From: Caldimonas mangrovi
GTDB taxonomy: Bacteria; Pseudomonadota; Gammaproteobacteria; Burkholderiales; Burkholderiaceae_C
Assembly: GCF_023721835.1 (NCBI RefSeq)
Contig: NZ_JAMKFE010000020.1
Location: 1-64,000 of the forward strand
Length of the DNA: 64,000 bases
Direction of reading: 5' to 3'
Below, in pieces: positions 32,728 through 42,165 of the stretch. Below the pieces are notes generated by a model. The model was not told the DNA's origin, made no database searches, and saw only the letters and a program-made list of their open reading frames with translations. Positions within the stretch are counted from its first letter, which is position 1. Each line of letters begins with the position of its first letter. The position numbers and the translations under genes were made by a program.

Positions 32728-34649
32728 CAGAAGCTGACCCCCACGCTGAGATGCAGGCGGATGCTGCCGGTCGCCTCGCCGTATGCGACGTCGGCCTTCA
32801 ACGGCCCGATCGGGCTGCGCCAGCGCACGCCCACGCCGTAGCCGTGCACCGGGTCGAAGCTGCGCCAGCTGCTGGCGGCATTGCCGGCGTCGATGAACAC
32901 CGCGCCATACCAGTCGCGCAGCCGCTCGGTCAACGGCCACATCAGCTCGGCCGACGCCGTGGCGAGCACCGGCCCGCCGACCACCGAGCCGTCGCGCTCG
33001 GGGCCGAGGGTGCGATAGCCATAGCCGCGGATGGAGTCGTCGCCACCGGCGCGGAACAACAGCGAGTCCGGCACGCCGAGGCTGTCGCGCTTGAACACCT
33101 GGCCGGCTTCGCCGCGCAGTTGCAGCACGCGACGCTGGCCCAGCGGTTGATACCAGGTGGTGCGCAGATAGGCGCGCACGAAGGGGCCGCGGTCGCCGTC
33201 GGAATCCACCGAGCCGCCCGCGCCGCCATGCGCGGTGAGGATCATGCCGCGCGTGGGGAACAGCACGTTGTTGACGCCGCGCCGCGTCCACTCGTAGTTG
33301 GCCCAGAGCGCGCGGTCGATGCGGCGTGTGGTGTCGGTCTCGACGACGGTGCGGTTGAATTCGCCGTAGTACAGGCGGTCGATGCGCTCGGTGTCCTGAG
33401 TGCGGCCGTAGCGCAAGCGCTGGGTGTGCGTCCTGGCACCGCCGGCATCGAGATATTCGGCCGACAGGGTCGCCAGGTTGCGGTAGCCATCGGGCTTCGG
33501 GTAGGACAGCAGGTCGAGCGCCGCGACCCGTTCATCCCGGCCGTACAGCAAACGCGTGCTCGCCACCCACTCGTGGCCGAACGGGCGCCGATGCGTGAAC
33601 TGCAGCCCGGTGCGGGGGCCGGTGTTGGTGCTGAAGCCGACGCTCACGGTCGCCGACTTCAGCTTGGCTTCACGCACCCGTACGACGATCGGCGCCGAAT
33701 CGGCCCGGGTGACGTCGGGGTCCAGCTCGACCGCGACCCCTTCGTACAGCCCCGACTTCTGCAGGTTCTCCTGGTAGTCGAGCAGCATCTTCTCGGAGAA
33801 CACCGTGCCGAGCTCGAAGGGCGCGAGGTGGCGCACCGCGTCTTCGGTGGTGTGCTCGATGCCTTCGACGCGGACTTCGCCGATCCTGAACTCGGGCCCG
33901 CTGTCGGCGACGACGAAGATGCGCACCTTGTGCGTCGTGGCGTCGACCTGCGCGACGGTACCGGCGTAGGTCGCCGCTGCATAGCCGCGCGAGCGCAGGC
34001 TGGCGAGCAGGCCGTTCTTGGCGGCGGCCCAGGCGCTCTGCGTGAAGACGGCGCCCGGCTGCAAGGGCCAGCGGTTGCGCAGGAAGCGCAAGCGTCGCGC
34101 GGCACGCGGGTCTCCGCCGTCGATGGTTTCCTGGAAGTCGCCCTGGATCTCGAGAGTCAGCCGGTCCACCGTCGCGCGTGGACCGGGCGTCACTTTCAAC
34201 GCCACCACCGGCTGCCCGCCGGCCTCGGTCGGCGGCTGGCGTGAAATCTGCACTTCGGCGTCGAAATAGCCTTGCGTTTCCAGCAGGGAGCGCGCCTGCG
34301 CGGGGGCCGCACTCATGAGCCGGCCGACCTCGACCTCCGTGATGTCGCGCTCGCGGCGGAAGCGAGACAGGTCGAGGTGCCGGCTCAACAGCTCCCGCAA
34401 CTCGCGCGGTGCTTCGATGCGCAACCGGTAGGCGGTGCCGCGGCCGTTGGTGTCCTCGGCGGCAGCATTTTCCTCGGCGGTGGGGCGGGTCGCGTCCGGG
34501 CTGGCGGGCTCCGAGGTCTGCTCGGACTCGTCGTCCTCGAGGGGTTGCGCCTGTGCCTGCCACGAGGCAACGGCCAGCACGGCGGCCAGCGTCCAGAGCC
34601 ACAGCCCTGACAGCAGCCGGGTCCACGATGCACTCGCCGTGTGTGTCAC
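32727..34649 (-). CDS. tamA: TamA, outer membrane Omp85-family subunit
   Basis: A 640-residue protein starting with GTG 34649, which overlaps the stop of the VWA gene. The signal peptide is WLWTLAAVLAVASWQAQAQ. Three POTRA domains follow after a Glu/Ala-rich linker, then a 16-strand barrel of BamA/TamA type with the VRGYGYRTLG-like IRGYGY motif in the L6 loop and the C-terminal GSIRLHLSVGVSF ending in Phe. It works with TamB, encoded next. Confidence 0.92.
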   Translation of the reverse strand: MTHTASASWTRLLSGLWLWTLAAVLAVASWQAQAQPLEDDESEQTSEPASPDATRPTAEENAAAEDTNGRGTAYRLRIEAPRELRELLSRHLDLSRFRRERDITEVEVGRLMSAAPAQARSLLETQGYFDAEVQISRQPPTEAGGQPVVALKVTPGPRATVDRLTLEIQGDFQETIDGGDPRAARRLRFLRNRWPLQPGAVFTQSAWAAAKNGLLASLRSRGYAAATYAGTVAQVDATTHKVRIFVVADSGPEFRIGEVRVEGIEHTTEDAVRHLAPFELGTVFSEKMLLDYQENLQKSGLYEGVAVELDPDVTRADSAPIVVRVREAKLKSATVSVGFSTNTGPRTGLQFTHRRPFGHEWVASTRLLYGRDERVAALDLLSYPKPDGYRNLATLSAEYLDAGGARTHTQRLRYGRTQDTERIDRLYYGEFNRTVVETDTTRRIDRALWANYEWTRRGVNNVLFPTRGMILTAHGGAGGSVDSDGDRGPFVRAYLRTTWYQPLGQRRVLQLRGEAGQVFKRDSLGVPDSLLFRAGGDDSIRGYGYRTLGPERDGSVVGGPVLATASAELMWPLTERLRDWYGAVFIDAGNAASSWRSFDPVHGYGVGVRWRSPIGPLKADVAYGEATGSIRLHLSVGVSF

Positions 34650-35830
34650 TTCGTCAGCAGTCGCATGGCCCCTTCCAGGCCGTTGAGGGTCAACGGGAAC
34701 ATCCGCTGGTTCATGATCTGCTGGATGATCGACACCGACTGCCGATAGCCCCAAACCCCCTGCGGCTCGGGATTGATCCACGCGTACTTCGGGAAAGCGT
34801 GCGTGAGCCGTTGCAGCCATTCGGCGCCGGCCTCCTCGTTGTTGTACTCGACGCTGCCGCCGGGCTGCAGGATCTCGTACGGGCTCATCGTCGCGTCGCC
34901 GACGAAGATCAGCTTGTAGTCCTTGTTGTACTTGCGGATCACGTCCCAGGTCGGGAACTTCTCGCTGAAGCGGCGGCGGTTGTTCTTCCACATGTAGTCG
35001 TAGACACAGTTGTGGAAGTAATAGAACTCGAGGTGTTTGAACTCGGCCTTGGCGGCGCTGAACAGCTCTTCCACCCGGTGGATGTGCTCGTCCATCGTGC
35101 CGCCGACGTCCATCAGCAGCAGCACCTTCACGTGGTTGTGCCGCTCCGGCACCATCTTGATGTCGAGCCAGCCGGCGTTGGCGGCGGTCGAGCGTATCGT
35201 GTCGTCGAGGTCCAGCTCTTCGACCGAGCCCTCGCGTGCGAAGCGCCGCAGCCGGCGCAGCGCGACCTTGATGTTGCGCGTGCCGAGCTCAAGCGCGTCG
35301 TCGTAGTCCTTGTACTGGCGCTGGTCCCAGACCTTGATCGCGCTGCGATTGCGCGAGCGGTCCTGGCCGATGCGGATGCCTTCCGGGTTGTAGCCATAGG
35401 CGCCGAACGGCGAGGTGCCGCCGGTGCCGATGAACCGGTTGCCGCCTTCGTGGCGCTCCTTCTGCTGCTCGAACAGCTCGCGCAGCCGTTTCATCAGCTC
35501 ATCCCAGCCGAGCTTCTCGATCTGAGCCTTCTCCTCCGGCGACAGGTCCAGCTCGAGGCGCTTTTGCAGCCATTCGAGCGGGATGTCTTTGGTGAAGTCG
35601 GTCAGCAGCTCGACACCCTTGAAGTAGGCGCCGAAGGCCCGGTCGAACTTGTCGAAGTTGGCCTCGTCCTTCACCAGCGCGGTGCGCGCCAGGTAATAGA
35701 ACTTGTCCACCGTCGGGCCGCCGTCGTCGCTGATCACGCCGCTCCTGATCGCTTCGAGCAGCGTCAGGTATTCCTTGATCGACACCGGCAGCTTGGCGGT
35801 GCGCAGCGTGAAGAAGAAGTCGATCAGCAT
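34646..35830 (-). CDS. VWA domain protein, CoxE-like
   Basis: A 394-residue protein. The C-terminal half is a von Willebrand A domain with metal site residues in KVLLLMDVGGTMDEH (residues 235-248), where the usual DxSxS is D-V-G-G-T, and later FVGDATMSPYEI. Families of this type pair with MoxR ATPases to assemble or activate metal enzymes. A MoxR gene lies 1.3 kb upstream on the same strand. The gene overlaps tamA by 4 bases. Start ATG 35830 gives the family N-terminus MLIDFFFTLR. Confidence 0.85.
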   Translation of the reverse strand: MLIDFFFTLRTAKLPVSIKEYLTLLEAIRSGVISDDGGPTVDKFYYLARTALVKDEANFDKFDRAFGAYFKGVELLTDFTKDIPLEWLQKRLELDLSPEEKAQIEKLGWDELMKRLRELFEQQKERHEGGNRFIGTGGTSPFGAYGYNPEGIRIGQDRSRNRSAIKVWDQRQYKDYDDALELGTRNIKVALRRLRRFAREGSVEELDLDDTIRSTAANAGWLDIKMVPERHNHVKVLLLMDVGGTMDEHIHRVEELFSAAKAEFKHLEFYYFHNCVYDYMWKNNRRRFSEKFPTWDVIRKYNKDYKLIFVGDATMSPYEILQPGGSVEYNNEEAGAEWLQRLTHAFPKYAWINPEPQGVWGYRQSVSIIQQIMNQRMFPLTLNGLEGAMRLLTK

Positions 35831-36021
35831 GGTTGGGCGTCCGGGAAGGAAGCTATTGTGGCCTGCCCGCCGGCGCCATGTGCAACCAGACCCTGCACAC
35901 ACCGCGGCGGTAAAGCTTGCGGCGGGCCCCGCAAAGCCTGCCGGCAGCCGCATGGGCCGGGGCCGGGCGGGCACGGCACGCGGCTTGCCCAAAGCTGCGC
36001 AGTCCCACTTCGATGCACATC

Positions 36022-36522
36022 ATGAGCACACAGCGCACCAGCGACAGCGCCCTCGTCGACCGCGAGATGGCGCAACGGGCCATCGAGCTGGCCTTGCCGA
36101 TCCTCGAAGCCTCGACGCGCGACGAGCGCATCAACCAGGGCGGCTTCATGCACGTCGTCGTGATGGACCCGGCACGAACGCCGATGAATGCGAGCTTCGA
36201 GGAGGCCATCCTTCACGAGCAATCGATCGGTGGCCGGCGTGAGGACTGGGACGCCGACTATGCCGGCTTCGCCCGCGCCAAGGCACGCATCAGCTGGCTG
36301 CATGGCCGTGACAGCTTCCACGTGCAGACCGCCGAACCCTACCGGCTGCGACCGGGCGACACCACGCTGTGGGGCAGCGTCTGCCTCGACGGCATCGTCG
36401 TGGCGGTCAGCGGCGGCGAGGCGGAGTTCGACGAGGCGTTCTCCGGCATGGTGGCGATGCTGCTGCGGGCGCTGGCGAAGCAGTCCTTGCGGCAGCGGCC
36501 GCGGGAGCTGTTCTTCTCGTGA
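36022..36522 (+). CDS. Conserved hypothetical protein
   Basis: A 166-residue protein from ATG 36022 (ATG 36013 is an alternative; no strong ribosome site is visible for either). The sequence RINQGGFMHVVVMDPARTP, EDWDADYAGFARAKARISW and SVCLDGIVVAVSGGEAEFDEAFSGMVA is typical of a small Burkholderiales family related to heme-utilisation or GlcG-like alpha/beta proteins, but I cannot name it safely. It is the only plus-strand gene between the VWA and GNAT genes, with which it converges or diverges. Confidence 0.65.
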   Translation: MSTQRTSDSALVDREMAQRAIELALPILEASTRDERINQGGFMHVVVMDPARTPMNASFEEAILHEQSIGGRREDWDADYAGFARAKARISWLHGRDSFHVQTAEPYRLRPGDTTLWGSVCLDGIVVAVSGGEAEFDEAFSGMVAMLLRALAKQSLRQRPRELFFS

Positions 36523-36536
36523 GCCGGCCGGGCGGC

Positions 36537-37124
36537 TCAGCGCCCGAGCCGCGCCTGCAGTTGCTCGCGTACCGCAGGCCATTCGCTGCTCAGCAGGCTG
36601 TACATCACCGTGTCTCGCACCGTGCCGTCGCGCCGCAGCGCATGGTGACGCAGCACGCCGTCGCGCCGGGCGCCCAGCCGCTCGATGGCGCTCTGTGACC
36701 GGTGGTTCTCGATGTCGGTGCGCCACCCCACCACCCGGCAGCCCAGGCCTTCGAAGGCATGGCGCATCAGCAGCAGCTTGGCTGCCGTGTTGACGTGCGT
36801 GCGCTGCCAGCTGGCGGCGTACCAGGTGTAGCCGATCTCGACCCGGTCGACGGCGGCCACGATGTCGTGGTAGCGCGTCGAGCCGATCAGGCGGCCGGTG
36901 TTCAGCTCGCGCACCGCGAACGGCAGCATCGTGCCGGCGGCCTGACCCTGCAGGGCGGCCTCGATGTACGACGCGGTGCGGTCGGGCTCGGGCACCGAGG
37001 TGATGCGCAGCGTCCACAACTCTCCATCGGCGGCCGCTTCGCGCAGACCCGACTCGTGCTCGGGAGCGAGCGGCTCCAGCCGTACGCCTTGCCCTTCGAG
37101 GGTGACGGGCCGCACCTCGATCAC
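36537..37124 (-). CDS. GNAT-family N-acetyltransferase (RimJ/RimL type)
   Basis: A 195-residue protein starting with GTG 37124 inside the MoxR stop (GTGA). LEPLAPEHESGLREAA, LIGSTRYHDIVAAVDRVEIGYTWYAASWQRTHVN and FEGLGCRVVGWRTDIENHRSQSAIERLGARRDGVLRHH are the RimJ/RimL-type acetyltransferase pattern. The substrate may be a protein N-terminus or a small molecule. Its coupling to the MoxR gene suggests co-expression only. Confidence 0.85.
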   Translation of the reverse strand: MIEVRPVTLEGQGVRLEPLAPEHESGLREAAADGELWTLRITSVPEPDRTASYIEAALQGQAAGTMLPFAVRELNTGRLIGSTRYHDIVAAVDRVEIGYTWYAASWQRTHVNTAAKLLLMRHAFEGLGCRVVGWRTDIENHRSQSAIERLGARRDGVLRHHALRRDGTVRDTVMYSLLSSEWPAVREQLQARLGR

Positions 37125-37963
37125 CGGTTGTGCCTTTGCATGAACACCAGCTTCTCGAACAGCGTCACGTCCTGCTCGTTCTTCAGCAGCGCGCCGACCA
37201 GCGGCGGCACGCCAACCTTGTCGTCCTTGCTCTGCAGCGCCTCGAGCGGGATGTCCTCGGCCACCAGCAGCTTCAGCCAGTCGAGCAGCTCGCTGGTCGA
37301 GGGCTTCTTCTTCAGGCCAGGCAGGTTGCGCACGTCGTAGAAGTTCTTCAGTGCGGCGCTCAACAGTTCCTTCTTGAGCCCGGGGAAGTGCACCTGCACG
37401 ATGTCCTTCATCGTTTCGGCGTCGGGGAAGCGGATGTAGTGGAAGAAGCAGCGCCGCAGGAAGGCGTCCGGCAGCTCCTTCTCGTTGTTCGACGTGATGA
37501 ACACCAGCGGGCGGTGCTTCGCGGTGACCATCTGCCGCGTCTCGTAGACGTAGAACTCCATGCGATCGAGTTCTCGCAGCAGGTCGTTGGGGAACTCGAT
37601 GTCGGCCTTGTCGATCTCGTCGATCAGCAGGGCGACCGGCTGCTCGGCCTCGAAGGCCTGCCACAGCACACCCTTGACGATGTAGTTGTGAATGTCCTTC
37701 ACGCGTTCGTCGCCCAGCTGGCTGTCGCGCAGCCGGCTCACCGCGTCGTATTCGTACAGCCCCTGCTGCGCCTTGGTGGTCGACTTGATATGCCATTGCA
37801 GCAGCGGCATGCCCAGCGAGCGAGCCACCTCTTCGGCCAGCATCGTCTTGCCGGTGCCGGGTTCGCCCTTCACCAGCAGCGGGCGTTTCAGCGTGAGGGT
37901 CGCGTTCACCGCCAGCATCAGGTCGTCGGTCGCGACGTAGTTCTCGGAGCCTTGGAACTTCAT
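37121..37963 (-). CDS. MoxR-family AAA+ ATPase
   Basis: A 280-residue ATPase. Walker A GEPGTGKT is at residues 33-40, Walker B LLIDEIDK at 112-119, sensor 1 in FITSNNEKELPDAFLRRC (about 155-172). MoxR proteins act as chaperones, usually with a VWA protein; the likely partner is encoded at 34646-35830. The gene diverges from the cytochrome c4 gene. Confidence 0.92.
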   Translation of the reverse strand: MKFQGSENYVATDDLMLAVNATLTLKRPLLVKGEPGTGKTMLAEEVARSLGMPLLQWHIKSTTKAQQGLYEYDAVSRLRDSQLGDERVKDIHNYIVKGVLWQAFEAEQPVALLIDEIDKADIEFPNDLLRELDRMEFYVYETRQMVTAKHRPLVFITSNNEKELPDAFLRRCFFHYIRFPDAETMKDIVQVHFPGLKKELLSAALKNFYDVRNLPGLKKKPSTSELLDWLKLLVAEDIPLEALQSKDDKVGVPPLVGALLKNEQDVTLFEKLVFMQRHNR

Positions 37964-38019
37964 GGAAGGTGAGGTGGGTCAACGGTTGGGAGGTGTCGGG
38001 CCAGTATAAGAGCCCGGCC

Positions 38020-38025
38020 TATAAT
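38020..38025 (+). promoter_or_regulatory. -10 box of the cytochrome c4 gene
   Basis: A perfect TATAAT lies 42 bases before the ATG at 38067, followed by a GC-rich stretch. No convincing -35 box stands 16-18 bases upstream, so the promoter may depend on an activator or be weak. Confidence 0.5.
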
Positions 38026-38066
38026 GCGGGGTTGCTTTGAAATCCAGAACTTCCTTGCGCAACCCC

Positions 38067-38720
38067 ATGAAAAAAGTGCTCTCCACGATGATGGTGCTGG
38101 CCGCAACGGCCGGTTTTGTAGGCGCTGCCCAGGCGCAGGACGCGAAGGCCGGTGCCGGCAAGGCAGCGATGTGCATCGGCTGCCACAGCATCCCCGGCTA
38201 CCAGTCGAGCTTCCCGGAAGTGCACAAGGTGCCGATGATCGCCGGCCAGGGCTCGAAGTACATCGTGGCGGCGCTCAACGCCTACAAGAAGGGCGAGCGC
38301 AAGCACCCGACGATGCGCGGCATCGCCGAATCGCTGAGCGAGCAGGACATGGCCGACCTGGCCGCCTATTACGAGGCGCTGCCCCAGGACGTGCAGCCCG
38401 CGCCCGAGCAGCCGGCCCGGCAACCGAGCACCGAGGTGGCGGCCCTGCTGCAGAAGGGTGCCTGCGTGTCGTGCCACGGCGCCAACTTCAGCAAGCCGAT
38501 CGACGGCACCTACCCCAAGATCGCCGGTCAACATTCTGACTACCTCTACGTTGCGCTGAAGTCCTACAAGAGCGACGGCAATCCCCATGTCGGCCGCGCC
38601 AACGCCATCATGGCCGGGCAGGTCAAGCAGTTCACCAATGCCGAACTGAAGGCGATGGCCCAGTACATCGGCTCGCTGCCGGGCGAAATGAGGGTCGTCG
38701 CGCAGGATCGCTTCCGCTGA
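38067..38720 (+). CDS. Diheme cytochrome c4
   Basis: A 217-residue periplasmic protein. The signal peptide is MKKVLSTMMVLAATAGFVGAAQA. Two heme-binding motifs are present, CIGCH and CVSCH, in two similar halves, each with a later Met ligand (HPTMRGIA and ANAIMAGQV). It transfers electrons to terminal oxidases in many betaproteobacteria. A TTG at 38037 would only add residues before the signal peptide, so ATG 38067 is chosen. Own promoter and terminator make it a single-gene unit. Confidence 0.92.
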   Translation: MKKVLSTMMVLAATAGFVGAAQAQDAKAGAGKAAMCIGCHSIPGYQSSFPEVHKVPMIAGQGSKYIVAALNAYKKGERKHPTMRGIAESLSEQDMADLAAYYEALPQDVQPAPEQPARQPSTEVAALLQKGACVSCHGANFSKPIDGTYPKIAGQHSDYLYVALKSYKSDGNPHVGRANAIMAGQVKQFTNAELKAMAQYIGSLPGEMRVVAQDRFR

Positions 38721-38746
38721 TCGCGCGCTGTTCGCACCCAGGACGG

Positions 38747-38771
38747 GGCCGCTGCTTGCAGCGGCCTTTTT
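38747..38771 (+). terminator. Rho-independent terminator of the cytochrome c4 gene
   Basis: Stem GGCCGCTGC (38747-38755) with GCAGCGGCC (38758-38766), two-base loop, then five T. It lies 26 bases after the stop and may serve cueR on the other strand only weakly. Confidence 0.88.
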
Positions 38772-38802
38772 GTCGCCTGCGCGAAGATGAAGGTAGCGGA
38801 CT

Positions 38803-39237
38803 TCAGCGAAAGCGCGTGTCCGCTGGGTGACACGCGTGCGCCGAAGGGCCGGCCTCGGCCAGGTCCTCGAGGATCGGACAGTCCGGCCGGTCGTCCCCGT
38901 GGCAGTGCTCGGCCAGTTGCTCCAGCGTGCGCTTCATGGCTTGCATTTCGTCGATGCGGCGTTGCAGGTCGGCGGCGTGCTGCAACGCGATGCGCTTGAC
39001 CTCGCCACTGGCCCGGCGGCGGTTGCGCCACAGCTGCAGCAGCGTGCGTATCTCTTCCATCCCGAAGCCCAGGTCGCGCGCACGCCGGATGAAGCGCAGC
39101 GTGTGCACCGCACCGTCGTCGTACTGCCGGTAGCCCGAGTCGGTGCGCCGGATGTCTGGCAGCAGCCCGAGCGATTCATAGTGACGGATCATCTTCGCGG
39201 AAACCCCCGAGACGTCCGCGGCCTGGCCGATGTTCAT
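38803..39237 (-). CDS. cueR: CueR, copper-responsive MerR-family regulator
   Basis: A 144-residue protein. The N-terminal winged helix is [21 protein letters not shown], followed by the dimerisation helix. The metal loop has Cys112 and Cys120 (CHGDDRPDC), the spacing of Cu(I)-sensing CueR. An extra C-terminal tail carries AHACHPAD, which could add a ligand. Its ATG overlaps the copA stop (ATGA), so it is co-transcribed with its target and should control the promoter at 41643-41673. Confidence 0.93.
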   Translation of the reverse strand: MNIGQAADVSGVSAKMIRHYESLGLLPDIRRTDSGYRQYDDGAVHTLRFIRRARDLGFGMEEIRTLLQLWRNRRRASGEVKRIALQHAADLQRRIDEMQAMKRTLEQLAEHCHGDDRPDCPILEDLAEAGPSAHACHPADTRFR

Positions 39238-41636
39238 GTCTGCTCTCCTTCGCTTGCGGGGTGCCAGCGACGCAGCAGCAGCGCATTGGTCACGACGCTC
39301 ACGCTGCTGAGCGCCATCGCGGCGCCGGCAATGACGGGGTTCAGCAGTCCGAAGGCTGCCAGCGGAATGCCGACGACGTTGTAGACGAAGGCCCAGAACA
39401 GGTTCTGGTGGATCTTGCGCGTGGTGCGGCGCGAGATGTCGATGGCGTCGGCCACCAGCGCGGGATCGCCTCGCATCAGCGTGATGCCTGCGGCGTGCAT
39501 CGCGACGTCGGTGCCCGAACTCATCGCCATGCCGACGTCTGCCGCGGCCAGCGCCGGCGCGTCGTTGATGCCGTCGCCCACCATCGCGACACGCACACCG
39601 CCCTGCTTCAGCCGTGCCACCACGGTCGCCTTGTCGGCGGGCAGTACCTCGGCACGCACGTCATCGATGCCGAGCTGCGCGCCCACGGCCTGCGCACTGC
39701 CGCGGTTGTCGCCGCTGATCAGGGCGGTCCGCACGCCATGCGCCATGAGCCGCTCGATGGCGCGTGCGGCGCTCGGCTTGAGCGTGTCACCAAAGGCCAG
39801 CAACCCCAGCAGCCGGGGCTCGGGCGTCGTCTGCGCCAGCCAGGAAACCGTGCGGCCTTCGGCCTGCAGGGACTGAGCGAGCTCTGCGAGAGGCGCGTGC
39901 GGCATCTTCAACTCGTCCATCCAGCGGCCGCTGCCCAGTCGGAGCTCGCGTTCGCCGACGCGTCCGGCCACGCCGTGGCCGGCAACCGCTCGCACGTCAT
40001 GCGCCTGCATCGGCTGCACGCCTCGGGCGGCCGCTTCCTGCAGCACCGCGTGGGCCAGCGGATGTTCGCTGCCCGACTGCAGCGCGGCCGCCAGCCGCAG
40101 CAACTCGTTGTCGTCGAGGCCGGCATCGGCGGCGGGACGGGCGGCGACCAGCGTCGGCTTGCCTTGTGTCAAGGTGCCGGTCTTGTCGAACGCAACGACC
40201 TGCACCGAATGCGCCACTTCCAGCGCCTGCGCATCCTTGATCAGGATGCCGTGGCGGGCTGCGACGCCGGTGCCGACCATGATGGCGGCAGGCGTCGCAA
40301 GGCCCAGCGCGCAGGGGCAGGCGATCACCAGCACCGCGACAGCCGGCAGCACGGCACCGGCCCAGTCGCCCGTGTAGAGACCCCAGCCGGCGAAGGTCAG
40401 CAGCGCGATCGCGATGACCACCGGGACGAAGACCGCGCTGACACGGTCGACCATGCGCTGGATCGGTGCCTTCTCGGCCTGCGCCGATTCCACCAGCCGC
40501 ACGATGCGCGACAGCGCCGTCTCGCTGCCAACGGCGGTGGTGCGCATCTGTACCAGGCCTTCGCCATTGATCGCCCCACCGGTCACGCGGTCGCCCGGGT
40601 GTTTGGCAACCGGCAGGCTTTCGCCGGTGATCAGCGATTCGTCGAAATGCGTCTGGCCGCCGACCACCTCACCGTCCACCGGCGCCCGCTCGCCGGGGCG
40701 CACCACCACGATGTCGCCGACGACCACGTCGTCGAGCGGCACGCTCTGCTCGCTGCCATTGCGCAGCACGCGGGCGGTGTCGGGCCGCAGGGCCTGCAGG
40801 GCGCGGATCGCCTCGGTCGTCTGGCGCTTGGCGCGCGCTTCCAGCCACTTGCCGAGCAGCACCAGCGTGATCACGACGGCGGCCGACTCGAAGTACAAGT
40901 GCGCCATGCTGCCGTCTGCGTTCAGCAGCAGGTACAGGCTCAAGCCATAGGCGGCCGAGGTGCCCAGCGCGACCAGCAGGTCCATGTTGCCGGTGCCGGC
41001 CTTCAGCGCTTTCCAGGCGGCACGGTAGAAGCGCGCGCCGAGCCAGAACTGCACCGGCGTCGCCAGCGCGAGTTGCAGCCAGCCGTCCAGCATCCAGTGC
41101 CTGCCGATCAAATCGCCGGCCATCGGCACGGCGAGCGGCAGCGACAGCAGTGCGGCGATCAGCACCGCGCGGCCTTCGGTGAGCCAGCGCCGCGGCGCCG
41201 CGGTGGTCCCGTCGGCGTCCTTCGCCCGCGCCTCGTAGCCGGCGTCGCGTACGGCCGCGATCAGTGCGACGTCGGTCACGTCGCGCAGTACGTCGACCAT
41301 GGCGGTTTCGGTCGCCAGGTTCACCGTGGCCGCGACGACGCCCGGTACACGCAGGAGCGCTTTCTCGACGCGGCCGACGCACGATGCGCAGGTCATGCCG
41401 CCGATGGCCAGCGACGCCTGCCGCCGAGGCACCTCGTAACCCGCATCGCGCACCGCCTTCATCAGGTCGGCCAGCGGCACGCCGAGGCTTTGCACGGTGG
41501 CGGTCTCGGTCGCGAGGTTGACGGTGGCGTCGTCGACGCCCGGCAGCCGCTTCAGGACGCGCTCGACACGGCTGACGCACGAGGCACAGGTCATGCCCTC
41601 GACGGGCACGGAAAGGGGGGCAGTGGTTGAGTTCAT
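39234..41636 (-). CDS. copA: CopA, Cu(I)-exporting P1B-type ATPase
   Basis: An 800-residue pump with two N-terminal metal domains (GMTCASC at residues 14-20 and 80-86), the TGES motif (337-340), the membrane CPC site (440-442), phosphorylation site DKTGT (484-488) and GDGIND (687-692). It exports cytoplasmic copper. The ATG at 41636 lies only 6 bases after the predicted -10 box, so the mRNA may be leaderless. A GTG a few codons later is another possible start but also lacks a ribosome site. Confidence 0.95.
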   Translation of the reverse strand: MNSTTAPLSVPVEGMTCASCVSRVERVLKRLPGVDDATVNLATETATVQSLGVPLADLMKAVRDAGYEVPRRQASLAIGGMTCASCVGRVEKALLRVPGVVAATVNLATETAMVDVLRDVTDVALIAAVRDAGYEARAKDADGTTAAPRRWLTEGRAVLIAALLSLPLAVPMAGDLIGRHWMLDGWLQLALATPVQFWLGARFYRAAWKALKAGTGNMDLLVALGTSAAYGLSLYLLLNADGSMAHLYFESAAVVITLVLLGKWLEARAKRQTTEAIRALQALRPDTARVLRNGSEQSVPLDDVVVGDIVVVRPGERAPVDGEVVGGQTHFDESLITGESLPVAKHPGDRVTGGAINGEGLVQMRTTAVGSETALSRIVRLVESAQAEKAPIQRMVDRVSAVFVPVVIAIALLTFAGWGLYTGDWAGAVLPAVAVLVIACPCALGLATPAAIMVGTGVAARHGILIKDAQALEVAHSVQVVAFDKTGTLTQGKPTLVAARPAADAGLDDNELLRLAAALQSGSEHPLAHAVLQEAAARGVQPMQAHDVRAVAGHGVAGRVGERELRLGSGRWMDELKMPHAPLAELAQSLQAEGRTVSWLAQTTPEPRLLGLLAFGDTLKPSAARAIERLMAHGVRTALISGDNRGSAQAVGAQLGIDDVRAEVLPADKATVVARLKQGGVRVAMVGDGINDAPALAAADVGMAMSSGTDVAMHAAGITLMRGDPALVADAIDISRRTTRKIHQNLFWAFVYNVVGIPLAAFGLLNPVIAGAAMALSSVSVVTNALLLRRWHPASEGEQT

Positions 41637-41642
41637 GTCGAC

Positions 41643-41673
41643 AGGCTAGACATTGACATCATGTCAAAGTCAA
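41643..41673 (-). promoter_or_regulatory. CueR-type promoter of copA-cueR with 19-bp spacer
   Basis: On the minus strand TTGACT (41668-41673) and TAGCCT (41643-41648) are separated by 19 bases, the elongated spacing used by MerR-family activators. The spacer holds a perfect dyad TTGACAT-G-ATGTCAA. Half-sites differ from the E. coli CCTTCC form, but -35, spacing and -10 agree with copA promoters. Confidence 0.8.
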
Positions 41674-41694
41674 GCACCTGCGACGTGACCGGGG

Positions 41695-42126
41695 TCAACG
41701 CATCGCGCGCCGTCTCACGCAATCGATGTAGGCCTCGCCGTCCGGCGGCAGGCCGCTGCGTTGCGAGGCCCAGATCATCTCGCCCAGGCATTCCATGATC
41801 TGGTGGTGCGCCTCGTGCCGAGAGCCGAGCCGGTGCGACAGCAACTCGCAGGCCTGCTTGATGCCCCGGGGCTGGTCGATGCCGATCTGCTCGCTGATCG
41901 ACAGGTGCATCGCCAGGTGCAGAAAGGGGTTGGAGCGGCCTTCCTCGACCTGGTAGCTGGCGGCCTTCGCGGCCTCGGCGTCGGCCAGTTCGGCGTGGTA
42001 TTCGGGGTGCTCCGCGATCCAGTCGGCGGCCACCGCCTCGATCGGCGTCAGCGGCTCGCCGGCGCGATGCTTGCGGTGCGCCTCGCAGAAGAAAAGCCGT
42101 ACGTCGTGTTGGGAGGGGGCGAACAT
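41695..42126 (-). CDS. DUF1841 family protein
   Basis: A 143-residue protein beginning [20 protein letters not shown] and ending [15 protein letters not shown], with [10 protein letters not shown] and [15 protein letters not shown] in between; this is the DUF1841 signature found across betaproteobacteria. Mostly helical, function unknown. It lies just upstream of the copA promoter on the same strand and diverges from the nitroreductase gene. Confidence 0.88.
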   Translation of the reverse strand: MFAPSQHDVRLFFCEAHRKHRAGEPLTPIEAVAADWIAEHPEYHAELADAEAAKAASYQVEEGRSNPFLHLAMHLSISEQIGIDQPRGIKQACELLSHRLGSRHEAHHQIMECLGEMIWASQRSGLPPDGEAYIDCVRRRAMR

Positions 42127-42165
42127 CCGACAATTCTCCCTCTTTCGGATTCCCGGGTAGCCCGC

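Noticed and set aside
39261-41630. A 789-codon plus-strand open frame antisense to copA
   Set aside because: copA has all P-type ATPase motifs; the antisense frame is His/Gln/Arg-rich and without domains.
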